The notes under the pieces: generated by a model
Databases searched by the model: none
What the model was told of the DNA's origin: nothing
The model's input: only the letters and a program-made list of their open reading frames with translations
From: a bacterium
GTDB taxonomy: Bacteria > SZUA-79 > Acidulodesulfobacterales > Acidulodesulfobacteraceae
Direction: 5' to 3'
DNA: 51,688 nt
Assembly (NCBI GenBank): GCA_021794335.1
Contig: JAJYQZ010000217.1
Coordinates: 1 to 51,688 of the forward strand
Made by a program: the position numbers and the translations under genes
In this document: positions 16,198 through 24,909 of the stretch, piece by piece
Layout: every line of letters starts with the position of its first letter
Position numbering within the stretch: the first letter of the stretch is position 1

Positions 16198-16494
16198 ATG
16201 AATAAAAATCTAAGAGAGATATGTATCGAATTAAAAGAAAATTGTGGCGAGAAATTGAATTATCCAAATAATCTTGGAAAAAGAACCAGGTTAGGTGGAA
16301 TTCCTGACTGGATTCAAGAAAAAGAGACGCCTATATGTAAGAAATGTGGAAAAAAAATGGACTTTATTGCTCAAATAGATTCAATTGATTATAACAGTAA
16401 AAAAAAAGAATATATGTTCGGTGATGTTGGAATGATTTATGTGTTCTATTGTTTTAATTGTGAAAAAACGGAAAGCGTGTTTCAGTCTTTTTAA
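16198..16494 (+). CDS. double-CxxC zinc-ribbon protein, putative immunity protein
   Basis: 98 residues. Motif order GGIPDWIQ, then CKKCGKKMDFIAQID, then GDVGMIYVFYCFNCEK. This is the C-terminal zinc-ribbon pattern of DUF1963/YwqG-like proteins and resembles the double-CXXCG proteins paired with SitA6-type toxins in myxobacteria. It ends 19 bases before the DUF2380-like toxin gene, so it is the natural candidate for immunity. Cytoplasmic, no signal peptide. The pairing is inference from order and family resemblance. Confidence 0.55.
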   Translation: MNKNLREICIELKENCGEKLNYPNNLGKRTRLGGIPDWIQEKETPICKKCGKKMDFIAQIDSIDYNSKKKEYMFGDVGMIYVFYCFNCEKTESVFQSF

Positions 16495-16513
16495 TATTTT
16501 TATAGGTGATTAA

Positions 16514-17281
16514 ATGCTAAAGATATTCGCAATTCCTTTTTTACTCATATTTTCTATTATTTTTATTTTTTTAACAAGTCATTATGTTGTTGCTGACAAT
16601 ACTGCTTCTTCTGGGTATGAATATCATCATATCTATCCACAACAATTTAGGGCTGAGTTTGAAAAAATTGGTATTAACATTGATGATTATACAATTAAAA
16701 TATTAAAGAAATATCATATAAAGCATAAAGCTATAAATAAAGAATGGGAAGAATTTTTTGAAGAACATAAAAATCCAACAAAAAAAGAAGCAGAAAAGTT
16801 TGCTATTAAAATGCTAAAAAAATATAATTTTAAAGATGAAAAAGATATAGGGGTAGTCGATTTTTATAATTATATAACAAAGAAAGAAACTGGCGAATCT
16901 ATTGATTTATCGCCTAGCTTTTTTGAAAGAACATTAGATTTTTTTGGCGCTGGTATTGATAAGATTCTTAATCTTTTTGGCGGAGTTGTTAATTTTGTAA
17001 TTTTTATTGCTACTATATTTTGGGAAAAGATAGGTAGCTTCTTTACTTTAATTTGGGGAGCTATATCTGATTTCTTTGCTAGATTTTGGGGAGCTATATC
17101 TGATTTCTTTGCTAGATTTTGGGGAGCTATATCTGATTTCTTTGCTAGATTTTGGGGAGCTATATCTGATTTCTTTGGTTGGATTTTAGAAGTCTTAGGT
17201 GATTTCTTTGGTTGGATTTTAGAAGTCTTAGGTGATATTATAACTTGGTTATTTATAAATGTTTTTAGCAGCGAAGAATGA
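16514..17281 (+). CDS. exported DUF2380/SitA6-like putative toxin with hydrophobic 11-residue repeats
   Basis: 255 residues. Residues 1-27 form a signal peptide (no lipobox). Residues about 33-105 match the DUF2380 toxin domain: YEYHHIYPQQFR, then GINIDDYTIKI, then KYHIKHKAINKEWEEFF; the HHI-P and later H residues suggest a metal-dependent nuclease core. After a hydrophobic stretch (about 150-175) the C-terminus is a tandem array of WGAISDFFARF (three copies plus a partial one) and two copies of DFFGWILEVLG. Known SitA toxins are lipoproteins with a C-terminal toxin domain, so this order is reversed. Composition differs from the tra genes. Confidence 0.65.
   Translation: MLKIFAIPFLLIFSIIFIFLTSHYVVADNTASSGYEYHHIYPQQFRAEFEKIGINIDDYTIKILKKYHIKHKAINKEWEEFFEEHKNPTKKEAEKFAIKMLKKYNFKDEKDIGVVDFYNYITKKETGESIDLSPSFFERTLDFFGAGIDKILNLFGGVVNFVIFIATIFWEKIGSFFTLIWGAISDFFARFWGAISDFFARFWGAISDFFARFWGAISDFFGWILEVLGDFFGWILEVLGDIITWLFINVFSSEE
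17052..17233 (+). repeat. two classes of perfect 33-bp in-frame tandem repeats
   Basis: Class A starts TTTGGGGAGCTATATC at 17052, 17085 and 17118 (three identical 33-base copies) with a fourth partial copy from 17151. Class B starts GATTTCTTTGGTTGG at 17168 and 17201 (two identical copies). Each unit encodes 11 residues, so copy-number change keeps the frame. Confidence 0.95.
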
Positions 17282-17324
17282 TATTTTTAATTAGCTTTTT
17301 TTACTTTACTTTTTTTACCGCAAA

Positions 17325-17530
17325 TACTTCATCGTGAACTACACTTGCTCTTACGGACGAGGCTTCTTTTAATCATAACAACCCTTTTGTGGAAATTTAG
17401 TTTTATGTTATTTCAGTTTCCGAAGCTATGGGTTTTTAGAGTGGAAAACCCTTCCAGAAATTCCTGCGGTAGTATCGCTTTACGAGCGATGTTTGAAAAC
17501 CATTATGAATTTAATATCACTAATAAATAA
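17325..17530 (-). mobile_element. degenerate 3' end of an IS200/IS605-family (TnpB) element
   Basis: On the minus strand the stretch GAAGCCTCGTCC, a G-rich partner and GTAGTTCAC (near 17340-17375) resembles the right end that follows tnpB in many IS605-group elements. Upstream on that strand only broken frames remain. I recognise the end pattern from memory; there is no intact transposase. The interval to 17791 holds no gene. Confidence 0.4.
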
Positions 17531-17552
17531 CAAAGTCAAAAAATACATATAG

Positions 17553-17645
17553 ATTGCCTGTGTATCTCATTCCGTTTAGCATAAAGCCTTCGGCTTTATA
17601 AGTGCTAAACTTCATAGCTCACGGACGGGAAATTATATCGGCAAT
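17553..17645. repeat. nested inverted repeats, strong structured element
   Basis: From outside in: ATTGCC (17553) / GGCAAT (17640); CCGT (17572) / ACGG (17621); GTTTAGC (17574) / GCTAAAC (17604); ATAAAGCC (17581) / GGCTTTAT (17592) with loop TTC. It could be a subterminal IS palindrome, a small RNA, or a folded leader upstream of the DsbC-traU-traN genes. Confidence 0.55.
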
Positions 17646-17752
17646 GTTAGTTAAATTAAATACTTATATTTTATACTTTTAAGCGTTTACAATTATAATA
17701 TAAACTATAATAAAAAAACTTGATTTATTTTATAATTTATTTTAAATTATAA

Positions 17753-17765
17753 CTATCAAGTTATA
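17753..17765 (+). promoter_or_regulatory. repeat of the tra operator half-site
   Basis: CTATCAAGTTATA is identical to 4708-4720 in the tra promoter. A second half CTTGAT occurs at 17719-17724. It lies 27 bases before the DsbC-like gene, so that gene and traU-traN may have their own promoter beyond the cargo patch. Confidence 0.4.
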
Positions 17766-17791
17766 ATTAATTACATATCATAAATATTAAA

Positions 17792-18295
17792 ATGAAAAGA
17801 ATAATTTTTATATTTTTGTTTATACTTATTCTAACCGCAAAAACAGTCGGAGCTATTACCTATTCCGAATTAAACAGGTATGTTTTCGCAAGCTATACTC
17901 CCGCAAATTTCACTGGCAAGGTTCTTTATATTTTCGAAGATCCGCTCTGTCCTTACTGTCATAAACTTAACGAACATATAGTTAAATATTCTCAAGAATC
18001 AGGTTACAAAATTAATCTTATATTTAAAATAATTCACGGCGAACAGGCGTTTACTTATGCCATAGATTTCATCTGCTCTCACCTGCGTTTAGATAATTCA
18101 AATTTTATTAAATATATAAATTTAGATTATAGCGGCAATTATTGCTCTTACGGCAAAGATTTGGTTCTTTACGATATTAAAATATCAAATCTTTTAGGCG
18201 TAAGTATAACTCCGTCTCTTATAAGCAATACCGGTTTTAGAGAATCCGGTTTAGGTTTAAGGGCGATTAAGCGGGGGTTAGGGATAATAAAATGA
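17792..18295 (+). CDS. periplasmic DsbC/TrbB-like thiol-disulfide protein
   Basis: 167 residues with an N-terminal signal (to about residue 21). Thioredoxin-fold active site FEDPLCPYCHKLNEH (CPYC), later a cis-Pro stretch GVSITPSLISN. DsbC-like proteins sit in SXT and R27 tra operons and shuffle disulfides in Cys-rich TraU and TraN. Here those two follow directly; the stop overlaps the traU start by four bases. It is shorter than DsbC (about 220) and lacks the dimerisation domain. Confidence 0.8.
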   Translation: MKRIIFIFLFILILTAKTVGAITYSELNRYVFASYTPANFTGKVLYIFEDPLCPYCHKLNEHIVKYSQESGYKINLIFKIIHGEQAFTYAIDFICSHLRLDNSNFIKYINLDYSGNYCSYGKDLVLYDIKISNLLGVSITPSLISNTGFRESGLGLRAIKRGLGIIK

Positions 18296-19353
18296 GAAAA
18301 ATTAAAATCATAATCGCTTCCGTTATCGTAAGTTTATTTGCGACGTTAACTCCTATAAAATCTTACGCTTTAATAGGTTGCGGAGCGTCTCCGGCTACTA
18401 TGATACGTATATTTACCGAATCAATTACCACTCTTTACAACGTCTTTCCGATATCGTTAGGAGGCGTTACGATAAATCCGTTCGGCAATCTTCCCAACTT
18501 CGAAAGCTGCGGCAGTTCTCCAGTTTGTATTTGTATGCTCGGAACTCCGCCGATACCTCATCCCGGACTTACCGCAAGCTTATGGATGCCTACTGCGGTA
18601 ATAGAAACGGTAAAAACTCCGTTTTGTTTTCCGGCTTTAGGACTTTCTATTCCCGGAGCTTCCGCTTATTTGGGAGACGCCAATAACGCTTCGCATAAAC
18701 CGGGAAGCGGCGGAGAGATTAAACAGCCGCAAAATACATCTGATGAAGTTCATTATATAGAGTATCCTCTTTTTCTTCCGTTAAATCTACTAACGTCTAT
18801 AACTTCCGGCAATATGAGTCAAGTATTGGGAACTTTAGGAAATATCGGTTATATTTCTGAAATAGACCCGACTTGGAAAAGCGATATGCTCTCAACCATA
18901 TTGGATCCCGAGTCTATTCTTTTCGCAAATCCTATAGCGCAATTATCATGTATGGCGGATTCCGCAACATCCGCCGTAGGCGAACCTTTAGACCCGATGT
19001 TTTGGTGCATGGGCGCATACGGTTCTACTTATCCGGTAGCCCAGCAATTAAATTCCTTCGGAAACGTTCAGGGTTCGGCGGGACTTGCGGCAAGAACGCT
19101 TTTTCATTTATCGAGAATGTTAAAATTATGGAGCACGGAATCTTGCGCCGGCATTTGCGAACCTATTCCTATGCCGATTTGGATTAAATCTGAATTTAGT
19201 TATTTTCCAGTCTATCCAGGAATGTATCCGTTAAGAATTCCTATTGGTCAAACCGGTCTTATATGGGATCACGCGATAAATATGGCGATACCTACCCAAA
19301 GCGATAATTTTGATTGGTTTATGTATCAGCATTGGACTTTTTGCTTTTTATGA
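18292..19353 (+). CDS. traU: TraU, F-type T4SS periplasmic protein
   Basis: 353 residues with signal peptide (cleavage after SYA, near 27). Conserved Cys/aromatic pattern of TraU: NFESCGSSPVCICMLGTPP, then a WMPTAVIETVKTPFCFPALG segment, MFWCMGAYGSTYP, SCAGICEPIPMPIW and a PIGQTGLIWDH ending. Family length about 330-350. TraU is required for DNA transfer and mating-pair stability. About ten Cys fit the need for the upstream DsbC-like protein. Confidence 0.93.
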   Translation: MRKIKIIIASVIVSLFATLTPIKSYALIGCGASPATMIRIFTESITTLYNVFPISLGGVTINPFGNLPNFESCGSSPVCICMLGTPPIPHPGLTASLWMPTAVIETVKTPFCFPALGLSIPGASAYLGDANNASHKPGSGGEIKQPQNTSDEVHYIEYPLFLPLNLLTSITSGNMSQVLGTLGNIGYISEIDPTWKSDMLSTILDPESILFANPIAQLSCMADSATSAVGEPLDPMFWCMGAYGSTYPVAQQLNSFGNVQGSAGLAARTLFHLSRMLKLWSTESCAGICEPIPMPIWIKSEFSYFPVYPGMYPLRIPIGQTGLIWDHAINMAIPTQSDNFDWFMYQHWTFCFL

Positions 19354-19369
19354 TTTAAAAGGAGCGTCA

Positions 19370-21421
19370 ATGGCTAAGTATATAATAATTATTTTAACTT
19401 TATTTATAGGCGTAAAAGGAGCCTATTGCTACTCCTATTCGACAACTCCGTCTTCCGCCGCCAATCAAGCGGCTTCCCAGATTAGCGGAGCTTACAATTC
19501 GGGAACGGTTAACGGCTCGCTTATTAATCCGCTGTTAAATTCCAATACGCCTATGACGACTTTAAACGGCAAGACGACTTTTAACGCTCAAATATCTTGT
19601 CCGTCCGCATCTAATTTATTGCAATTAAACTTTTTTCCGATGAGCTCCGGCGATTTTGAACTTTTAATATCGCAAAATACGAATCCCGCATCAAACAACA
19701 GTTTCAATTATACCGCTACCGTTCCTTTGATATCCGGCGTATGCACGAACGGTTTTATTGCCTGCGACGCAGGAACGTGGAATAATTGCAAATATTATGA
19801 GTGGGGAACGAATTCTAACGGCGGCATTATTTGGAATAACGTATCTACTTTAGAGTCTTTGGGAACTTGTTTTTGCGTAAACAATTCCTGCAGCGGTCTT
19901 TTTAATTCCGACTTTAAGAATATCGCGGGCACTATAGGCGGCGGTCTTTCTATGCTCGTAGCCGAAACCGACAACATAGCTATATCCAACGCCCAGTTTA
20001 ATATGCAGGCTGGTTATCAACTTTCTTATTACGGACAGTCCGCCGCTAACTGCCAAACTGTAAGCGGCTCGGGCGGTTACGTTAATCCGCGGCAGTTTTA
20101 CAATAATCCAGCAGCAATGGGCAACGAAGAAACTAATATGATAAGTTCGCAAAGTTCCGATACGTCTTCGCCTTATTACTCTATTACGAACAGCGAATAT
20201 CTTAAAAAAAATCCGGTAACGGAAAAAACCTGCAGTATCGATACGTCGGTAATTATTAATACGACGACGAGTTTGACTAACGCTTTTTGTCCCGCCGGAA
20301 CAAATTGGGATTATTTATGCGGACATAATTGCCAAACAATAACTCTTTTAAACGGTTGTTTCTCTAACGCTCAATACGATAGCCATTGGAGTAACACTAC
20401 AGCTAACGAGTATGAATTATTATGCCCTTCCGGCTATTCTCTAACCTCGCAAGATTTTGTCTCAAACGGAAGCACGGTATCTTTTCCGGACGGAGACGGC
20501 TGGGGCGGAACATGGACGATAGATCCGTCGATTTATACGTCAAATGCCTGTCTCGAATATATTTATACTCCGCAGGTATCGCACGATAACGGATGCTCAA
20601 ATATCGCAAACGATACCAAATGCAAGCTTGAAACCGAGCAGGTTTGTGGCGCTTTAGGACAAAACTGCGTTTATACTATTCAAAATTATAACCCGACCGG
20701 CGTTACTCCTCAAAGCATGTGCGAAACTATTAATAATCCTAATGTTTCTACTCCGAATTTCGGTTCTTCCGGTTTGTATTACTGGAACGTTTGCGCTAAC
20801 GGCGGCTCTATCGCTTATACGTCAAACGATCCGGCAGATGCTTCGGGAACTCTTTTAACGTCGTCTAATAATAACGACTATTGGATTGTACACAGAACTT
20901 ACACTTGCCAGTCTTCCGCTCCGAACAGTTACAACTATACCGATATGGAGAACAGGACGAATGAAGTTAATAAGTCTCTTACCGCTTCGGGAGGTTCGAG
21001 TTATACCGACACGGAATACAACGCAAACGGGACGACTACCCAGATTAGCGGAATTTCTACCGACTATTCAGGTAACCAAACAGCCGCGGGACTCGGTTCT
21101 ACTCCCTGCGTTTATTCCTGCGTGGTAGAAAATAACGCTTCGAATTCCCAAGCGTTGGATACGAATTCCGACACCACGAATACCGCCCTAAACGGAACGC
21201 AGGCTTCCAATGCGGTAGCGAGCAAAACTATTTTAACCTGCACGCAGAATCAGGCTTTGGCGACCGGAGCTAATCCAAGCAACAATACTTGGGTATGTCC
21301 GGCTACAAGCAGAGAAACTATTGTAAAAAATTGCCAATGCTTAGACGAAAGCAATTATACGATAGCTACGGTTTCCGTTTTGGGTAAAGCGGCTAATTCA
21401 ATGATTTGTTCGTCAAATTGA
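19370..21421 (+). CDS. large secreted Cys-rich protein, TraN-like (first of two)
   Basis: 683 residues from ATG at 19370 with AGGAG eight bases upstream; the in-frame start inside traU is less likely. Signal peptide to about residue 20. Many Cys, Asn, Ser and Thr; segments such as CKLETEQVCGALGQNCVY recall TraN. It lacks the CCF-type C-terminal domain that marks TraN, which is present in the next gene. It may be a split or duplicated mating-pair stabilisation protein exposed on the outer membrane. Confidence 0.6.
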   Translation: MAKYIIIILTLFIGVKGAYCYSYSTTPSSAANQAASQISGAYNSGTVNGSLINPLLNSNTPMTTLNGKTTFNAQISCPSASNLLQLNFFPMSSGDFELLISQNTNPASNNSFNYTATVPLISGVCTNGFIACDAGTWNNCKYYEWGTNSNGGIIWNNVSTLESLGTCFCVNNSCSGLFNSDFKNIAGTIGGGLSMLVAETDNIAISNAQFNMQAGYQLSYYGQSAANCQTVSGSGGYVNPRQFYNNPAAMGNEETNMISSQSSDTSSPYYSITNSEYLKKNPVTEKTCSIDTSVIINTTTSLTNAFCPAGTNWDYLCGHNCQTITLLNGCFSNAQYDSHWSNTTANEYELLCPSGYSLTSQDFVSNGSTVSFPDGDGWGGTWTIDPSIYTSNACLEYIYTPQVSHDNGCSNIANDTKCKLETEQVCGALGQNCVYTIQNYNPTGVTPQSMCETINNPNVSTPNFGSSGLYYWNVCANGGSIAYTSNDPADASGTLLTSSNNNDYWIVHRTYTCQSSAPNSYNYTDMENRTNEVNKSLTASGGSSYTDTEYNANGTTTQISGISTDYSGNQTAAGLGSTPCVYSCVVENNASNSQALDTNSDTTNTALNGTQASNAVASKTILTCTQNQALATGANPSNNTWVCPATSRETIVKNCQCLDESNYTIATVSVLGKAANSMICSSN

Positions 21422-21429
21422 GGTAAAAA

Positions 21430-23709
21430 ATGCTTAAAAAAATATTTTTGATAATTTTTTTGATTTTATTATTTGCTCCGGTTAAAGCCAACGCTCAGTA
21501 TCTTTGCGGCTCAACAGGCTATATTTACCGAAATCAAGATTTTTGCGACGCTAATTGCTCGTTAAACGGAAGTTCCTCTCCTTGCGAAAAATTATCTCCG
21601 AGTTCGACTTCAGCTCCGTCTTGTCCGTCAGGTTACGAAGGTTTCGTATTCGACCCTAATGATAATATAACTTATGCCGTATCGACGACTTCTCAGTTTT
21701 GGACGGCTTTCGACTCTTCAGCCAATTCTTCGTCTATGGCTATAATACCAAATAGTTCGGTTAATTCGTTATTAGACTCTATTTTAAATTATTACAAAAT
21801 TCAAGACGCTTGGATTGGGCTTTATAATCCGCAGATGTCGACCGATTACAATACGGTAAATCCAGATAGACCTTACTCGTGGGCAAACGGTTCTACTCCG
21901 ACTTATTTTAACTGGGCAAGCGGAGAGCCGAATAACTCCCTGCCGGACCAAGATTTAAGTTTATTGCCACAGTCAGAATACGGTCAGCACTGGATAGAAA
22001 TGGAAAATAACGGCGAATGGAACGATATAGGATATAATTATACTTATCCTGCCTCTCAAAATTACGCTCCGTATCTGCCGGCATTGGTTCAGTTTAATAA
22101 TCAGTTGTCCTGCGTAAGCGGGACTGAGCCGCCTATTCCATTAACGACAACTCAAGAAGGCAATCTTGCTAATCAATATTGCGGCGGCAATACGTCTAAC
22201 TGCTATTTATGTTCCGACGGAACTAATTTAGAGCAGTGCCAAAGCGGAAATACCTATCCGTCGGGAACGGCTTATCTATGCCCAGCCGGACAGACGCAGT
22301 GCAACAAGAACGAAATAAGCGGAACTCCAAAATGTCCTTCCGGTTATACCTTGCAAAACGGAGAATGCGTTAGTAATATCGCTCCGTCTTGTCCGGGCGG
22401 TTATACTTTTTCTAACGGCGAATGTATTGAAAAAACTTCGCCTTCCTGTCAGTCCGGATACACCGAAACTAATGGACAGTGCCAACAAGGGAATGTAGGC
22501 GGAAGCGTTTGGAACATATGGGGACAGGAATTATTATACACGTCCGGCAATTGCATCGACGGAGATAATTTTTGGGTCGGCAATATTTGTTTTAATACTT
22601 CAAATAATACATTCGGCGGGACTATAGCATACGATAGTTCTTGGCTATACGCTAACATGTATAGCGGCTCCGGAAGCGGTATAACTGGAGATGGCGGCTA
22701 TTGGAGCGTCGGCGGATATATAAGTTATAATGCTTCTAACAATACTTTTTCGGGATCTATATCCGGCGGCGGCGTCACCGTGACCGGAAACGGAAATTGC
22801 CTTGATTTTAGCGGATACGGAGTAAGCGGTTCGAATCAAGTCTGCATGAGCCTTCATACTACGGCTATGTCTTGTCCGTCCGGATACGCTTTGGAAGACG
22901 GCGAATGCGTCGGAACGGCATCTCCGTATTGTTCTAAAGCCGGTTATAGCTTAACAAACGCCGATAATACTTGCACATCTTCGATTACTCCGACTTATTC
23001 CTGCCCTGCCGGAACGGAACTCGTAGGCGATCAATGCGTCTCCTACTCTTGTCCTCTCGGAAATAACGATACTTGTGTTAATACCGGCTCCGGTTATTAC
23101 TGCTCTCAATATTCCTGCGTAAATTACAATAGCAGTTCGGCATATGCTCTTAATAACCCGAATATAAACGCAAACAATCCAACTAATAACGGTCAAACCA
23201 ATTCCGCCGGAGAATGTCTCGGACAAATCTATATATTTTCGGGACAAGCATTGCAATGCAGAGATCCGGGTATTCAAACCGGCTGGGGCGGCGGATGCTG
23301 CACTGCCGATAAAAGATGGTTCGGGCTTTCAAACTGCAACTCTCAAGAGAAATTGCTTGCACAGCAAAGAGCCGCCGGAGACTGCACTATGGTAGGCACT
23401 TATTGCGCCCAGAGTTTCTTAGGCTATTGTTTGCAAACCGACCAGACTTGGTGCTGTTTCCCGTCTTTGCTTGCCAATATTATTCAACAGCAGACTAGAG
23501 CGGCGCAGGGCTTGCCGATATCGGGCTGGGGAACGCCGACGTCTCCAAACTGTACCGGTTATACTCCGCAGCAGTTTCAGGCGATTAATTTTTCTAAGAT
23601 TAACTTGTCTGCTTTTTATAACAGCATAGAACAGCAGACATCAAGCGTAATAAGCAATGCGGCTAATAATGCGGTTAATAAGTTTCAACAGAGTTTGAGC
23701 GGGAATTGA
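21430..23709 (+). CDS. traN: TraN-family mating-pair stabilisation protein with a C-type lectin-like domain
   Basis: 759 residues. Signal peptide (to NAQ, about 23). Residues about 66-225 form a C-type lectin-like domain: DAWIGL (126-131), FNWASGEPNN (160-169), HWIEM (187-191), GEWNDI (195-200); EPN, E and ND give the calcium and sugar ligands. Residues about 290-355 and near 500 hold CPSGYTLQNGECV-like repeats. The C-terminus (about 600-735) is the TraN domain: GGCCTADKRWFGLSNCNSQE, then VGTYCAQSFLGYC, WCCFPSLLANIIQQ and NCTGYTPQQFQAINFS. It would sit in the outer membrane and contact the recipient. Confidence 0.88.
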   Translation: MLKKIFLIIFLILLFAPVKANAQYLCGSTGYIYRNQDFCDANCSLNGSSSPCEKLSPSSTSAPSCPSGYEGFVFDPNDNITYAVSTTSQFWTAFDSSANSSSMAIIPNSSVNSLLDSILNYYKIQDAWIGLYNPQMSTDYNTVNPDRPYSWANGSTPTYFNWASGEPNNSLPDQDLSLLPQSEYGQHWIEMENNGEWNDIGYNYTYPASQNYAPYLPALVQFNNQLSCVSGTEPPIPLTTTQEGNLANQYCGGNTSNCYLCSDGTNLEQCQSGNTYPSGTAYLCPAGQTQCNKNEISGTPKCPSGYTLQNGECVSNIAPSCPGGYTFSNGECIEKTSPSCQSGYTETNGQCQQGNVGGSVWNIWGQELLYTSGNCIDGDNFWVGNICFNTSNNTFGGTIAYDSSWLYANMYSGSGSGITGDGGYWSVGGYISYNASNNTFSGSISGGGVTVTGNGNCLDFSGYGVSGSNQVCMSLHTTAMSCPSGYALEDGECVGTASPYCSKAGYSLTNADNTCTSSITPTYSCPAGTELVGDQCVSYSCPLGNNDTCVNTGSGYYCSQYSCVNYNSSSAYALNNPNINANNPTNNGQTNSAGECLGQIYIFSGQALQCRDPGIQTGWGGGCCTADKRWFGLSNCNSQEKLLAQQRAAGDCTMVGTYCAQSFLGYCLQTDQTWCCFPSLLANIIQQQTRAAQGLPISGWGTPTSPNCTGYTPQQFQAINFSKINLSAFYNSIEQQTSSVISNAANNAVNKFQQSLSGN

Positions 23710-23750
23710 TAAAATATGGATAAATTCAGAATTAGAATTATATTATATTT

Positions 23751-23774
23751 TAGTGTAATAAAATTTTTACACTA
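23751..23774. terminator. stem-loop between convergent genes, probable terminator of the tra operon
   Basis: Perfect 8-bp arms TAGTGTAA (23751-23758) and TTACACTA (23767-23774), loop TAAAATTT, followed by TCTTTTAATG on the plus strand. It lies between the traN end and the convergent peptidase gene. Confidence 0.5.
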
Positions 23775-23796
23775 TCTTTTAATGCGGCTAATAGAT

Positions 23797-24909
23797 TCAA
23801 TAATAATCAACACGGTCAATTAATTCCTTCCTTCTCCACTCTGTATTTGGCTTGTCAAGATATACCGAGCCATATAATTCATACATTTTAAAATTAAGCG
23901 AAACATCTTCCTTGACAAATTCAGTAAACCTATCTATTACATTACGAAAATCGGTCCACGAAGATAAATCAAATCCTTTAGGGGTAGCGGTATTAGTTAA
24001 AAGATTCTCATATCTTTCTCTTGCGGATGGATGTGATTTGCACCATGAAGGCTCAGGAAACATTACATCGGAAGCTGCTTCATAAAGTTCTAAGCATGCG
24101 AACCAAAGCAATGCTGCATGAAAGATTCTTGCCCGTTCGATATTGGAATATTTCGGAGATGATATTGCGCATATATCGGCTTCAAATTCATTTTTTTGTG
24201 AATTATTAAATACCTTCTCTAACTTATAATCGCTATCATTGCTGCTGATAGCGTGAAAAATAGGTTGCTCTATGATATTTTTATTATCAAGATGACCAAG
24301 AATACGGTGGGCAAATTCATGTCCAGCTATAAATTGCATTTGTAAATTAATTGGATAATTAATAATATGGGCAATTTTTTTAGGGATTATGCCTCTGGGA
24401 TCCATAAAAAAATCCAAAGATTCAGTCTTGAGCATTGTTCTTATGGCAATTCTTAATGAATTCATTCTAACGTGCGATGGAATATCGGACTTAAAGTCTA
24501 AAATTGCAAGATGAGCAAATTCTAAGAAAAACCTAAGAGATTCACTTAATGATGTCATGATACCAAATTCTGTCGTAAATATCATTCCATTAGGATCATT
24601 AGAGAAAATATCGCCATAGATAATTTCATTACAAGCCTTTCGATCTTCCTCTGAAAGTTTTTTTAACACTTTTCTATAATGGGATTTATCAAAAGAATCC
24701 TCTAAAGACCATTTCTCTTTTCCAATCAAAGCTTTGTTTCTATATACGCGAAATAGCCTCATATGGTCTACAATAGTATCAGCCCTTAGCTTAAGTAAGT
24801 AATCTAAACCATTGTTTACATTAAAAATACGTTCTATTTCTTCTTTTGTACATACCGGATGGTAAAAAAGTTTTTGAATCTCAAATTCATTCATGTAAGT
24901 AAATGCCAC
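23797..24909 (-). CDS. zinc metallopeptidase-like protein (HExxH)
   Basis: 370 residues, cytoplasmic. Residues about 195-205 read FIAGHEFAHRILGH, a HExxH with extra H, and EFEAD follows about 45 residues later as third ligand, the M48/ImmA-like gluzincin pattern. N-terminal half unrecognised. ImmA-like peptidases often control mobile elements by cutting repressors, but no partner repressor is seen. ATG at 24909; a second ATG lies five codons in. Confidence 0.6.
   Translation of the reverse strand: MAFTYMNEFEIQKLFYHPVCTKEEIERIFNVNNGLDYLLKLRADTIVDHMRLFRVYRNKALIGKEKWSLEDSFDKSHYRKVLKKLSEEDRKACNEIIYGDIFSNDPNGMIFTTEFGIMTSLSESLRFFLEFAHLAILDFKSDIPSHVRMNSLRIAIRTMLKTESLDFFMDPRGIIPKKIAHIINYPINLQMQFIAGHEFAHRILGHLDNKNIIEQPIFHAISSNDSDYKLEKVFNNSQKNEFEADICAISSPKYSNIERARIFHAALLWFACLELYEAASDVMFPEPSWCKSHPSARERYENLLTNTATPKGFDLSSWTDFRNVIDRFTEFVKEDVSLNFKMYELYGSVYLDKPNTEWRRKELIDRVDYY

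Noticed and set aside
17052..17233. Phage tape-measure protein
   Set aside because: Tape-measure proteins also have Trp/Phe 11-residue spacing, but this protein is 255 residues, exported, and has no phage neighbours.
17345..17530. 61-residue plus-strand ORF after the toxin gene
   Set aside because: No ribosome site, unlikely composition, and it lies over the IS605-type end on the other strand.
19310..19369. Upstream in-frame start of the first TraN-like gene inside traU
   Set aside because: The ATG at 19370 has AGGAG and gives a normal signal peptide; the extension would overlap traU and hide the signal.
20886..23498. Several 60-108-residue ORFs on both strands over the TraN-like genes
   Set aside because: They are shadows of long, signal-peptide-bearing frames with consistent codon use.
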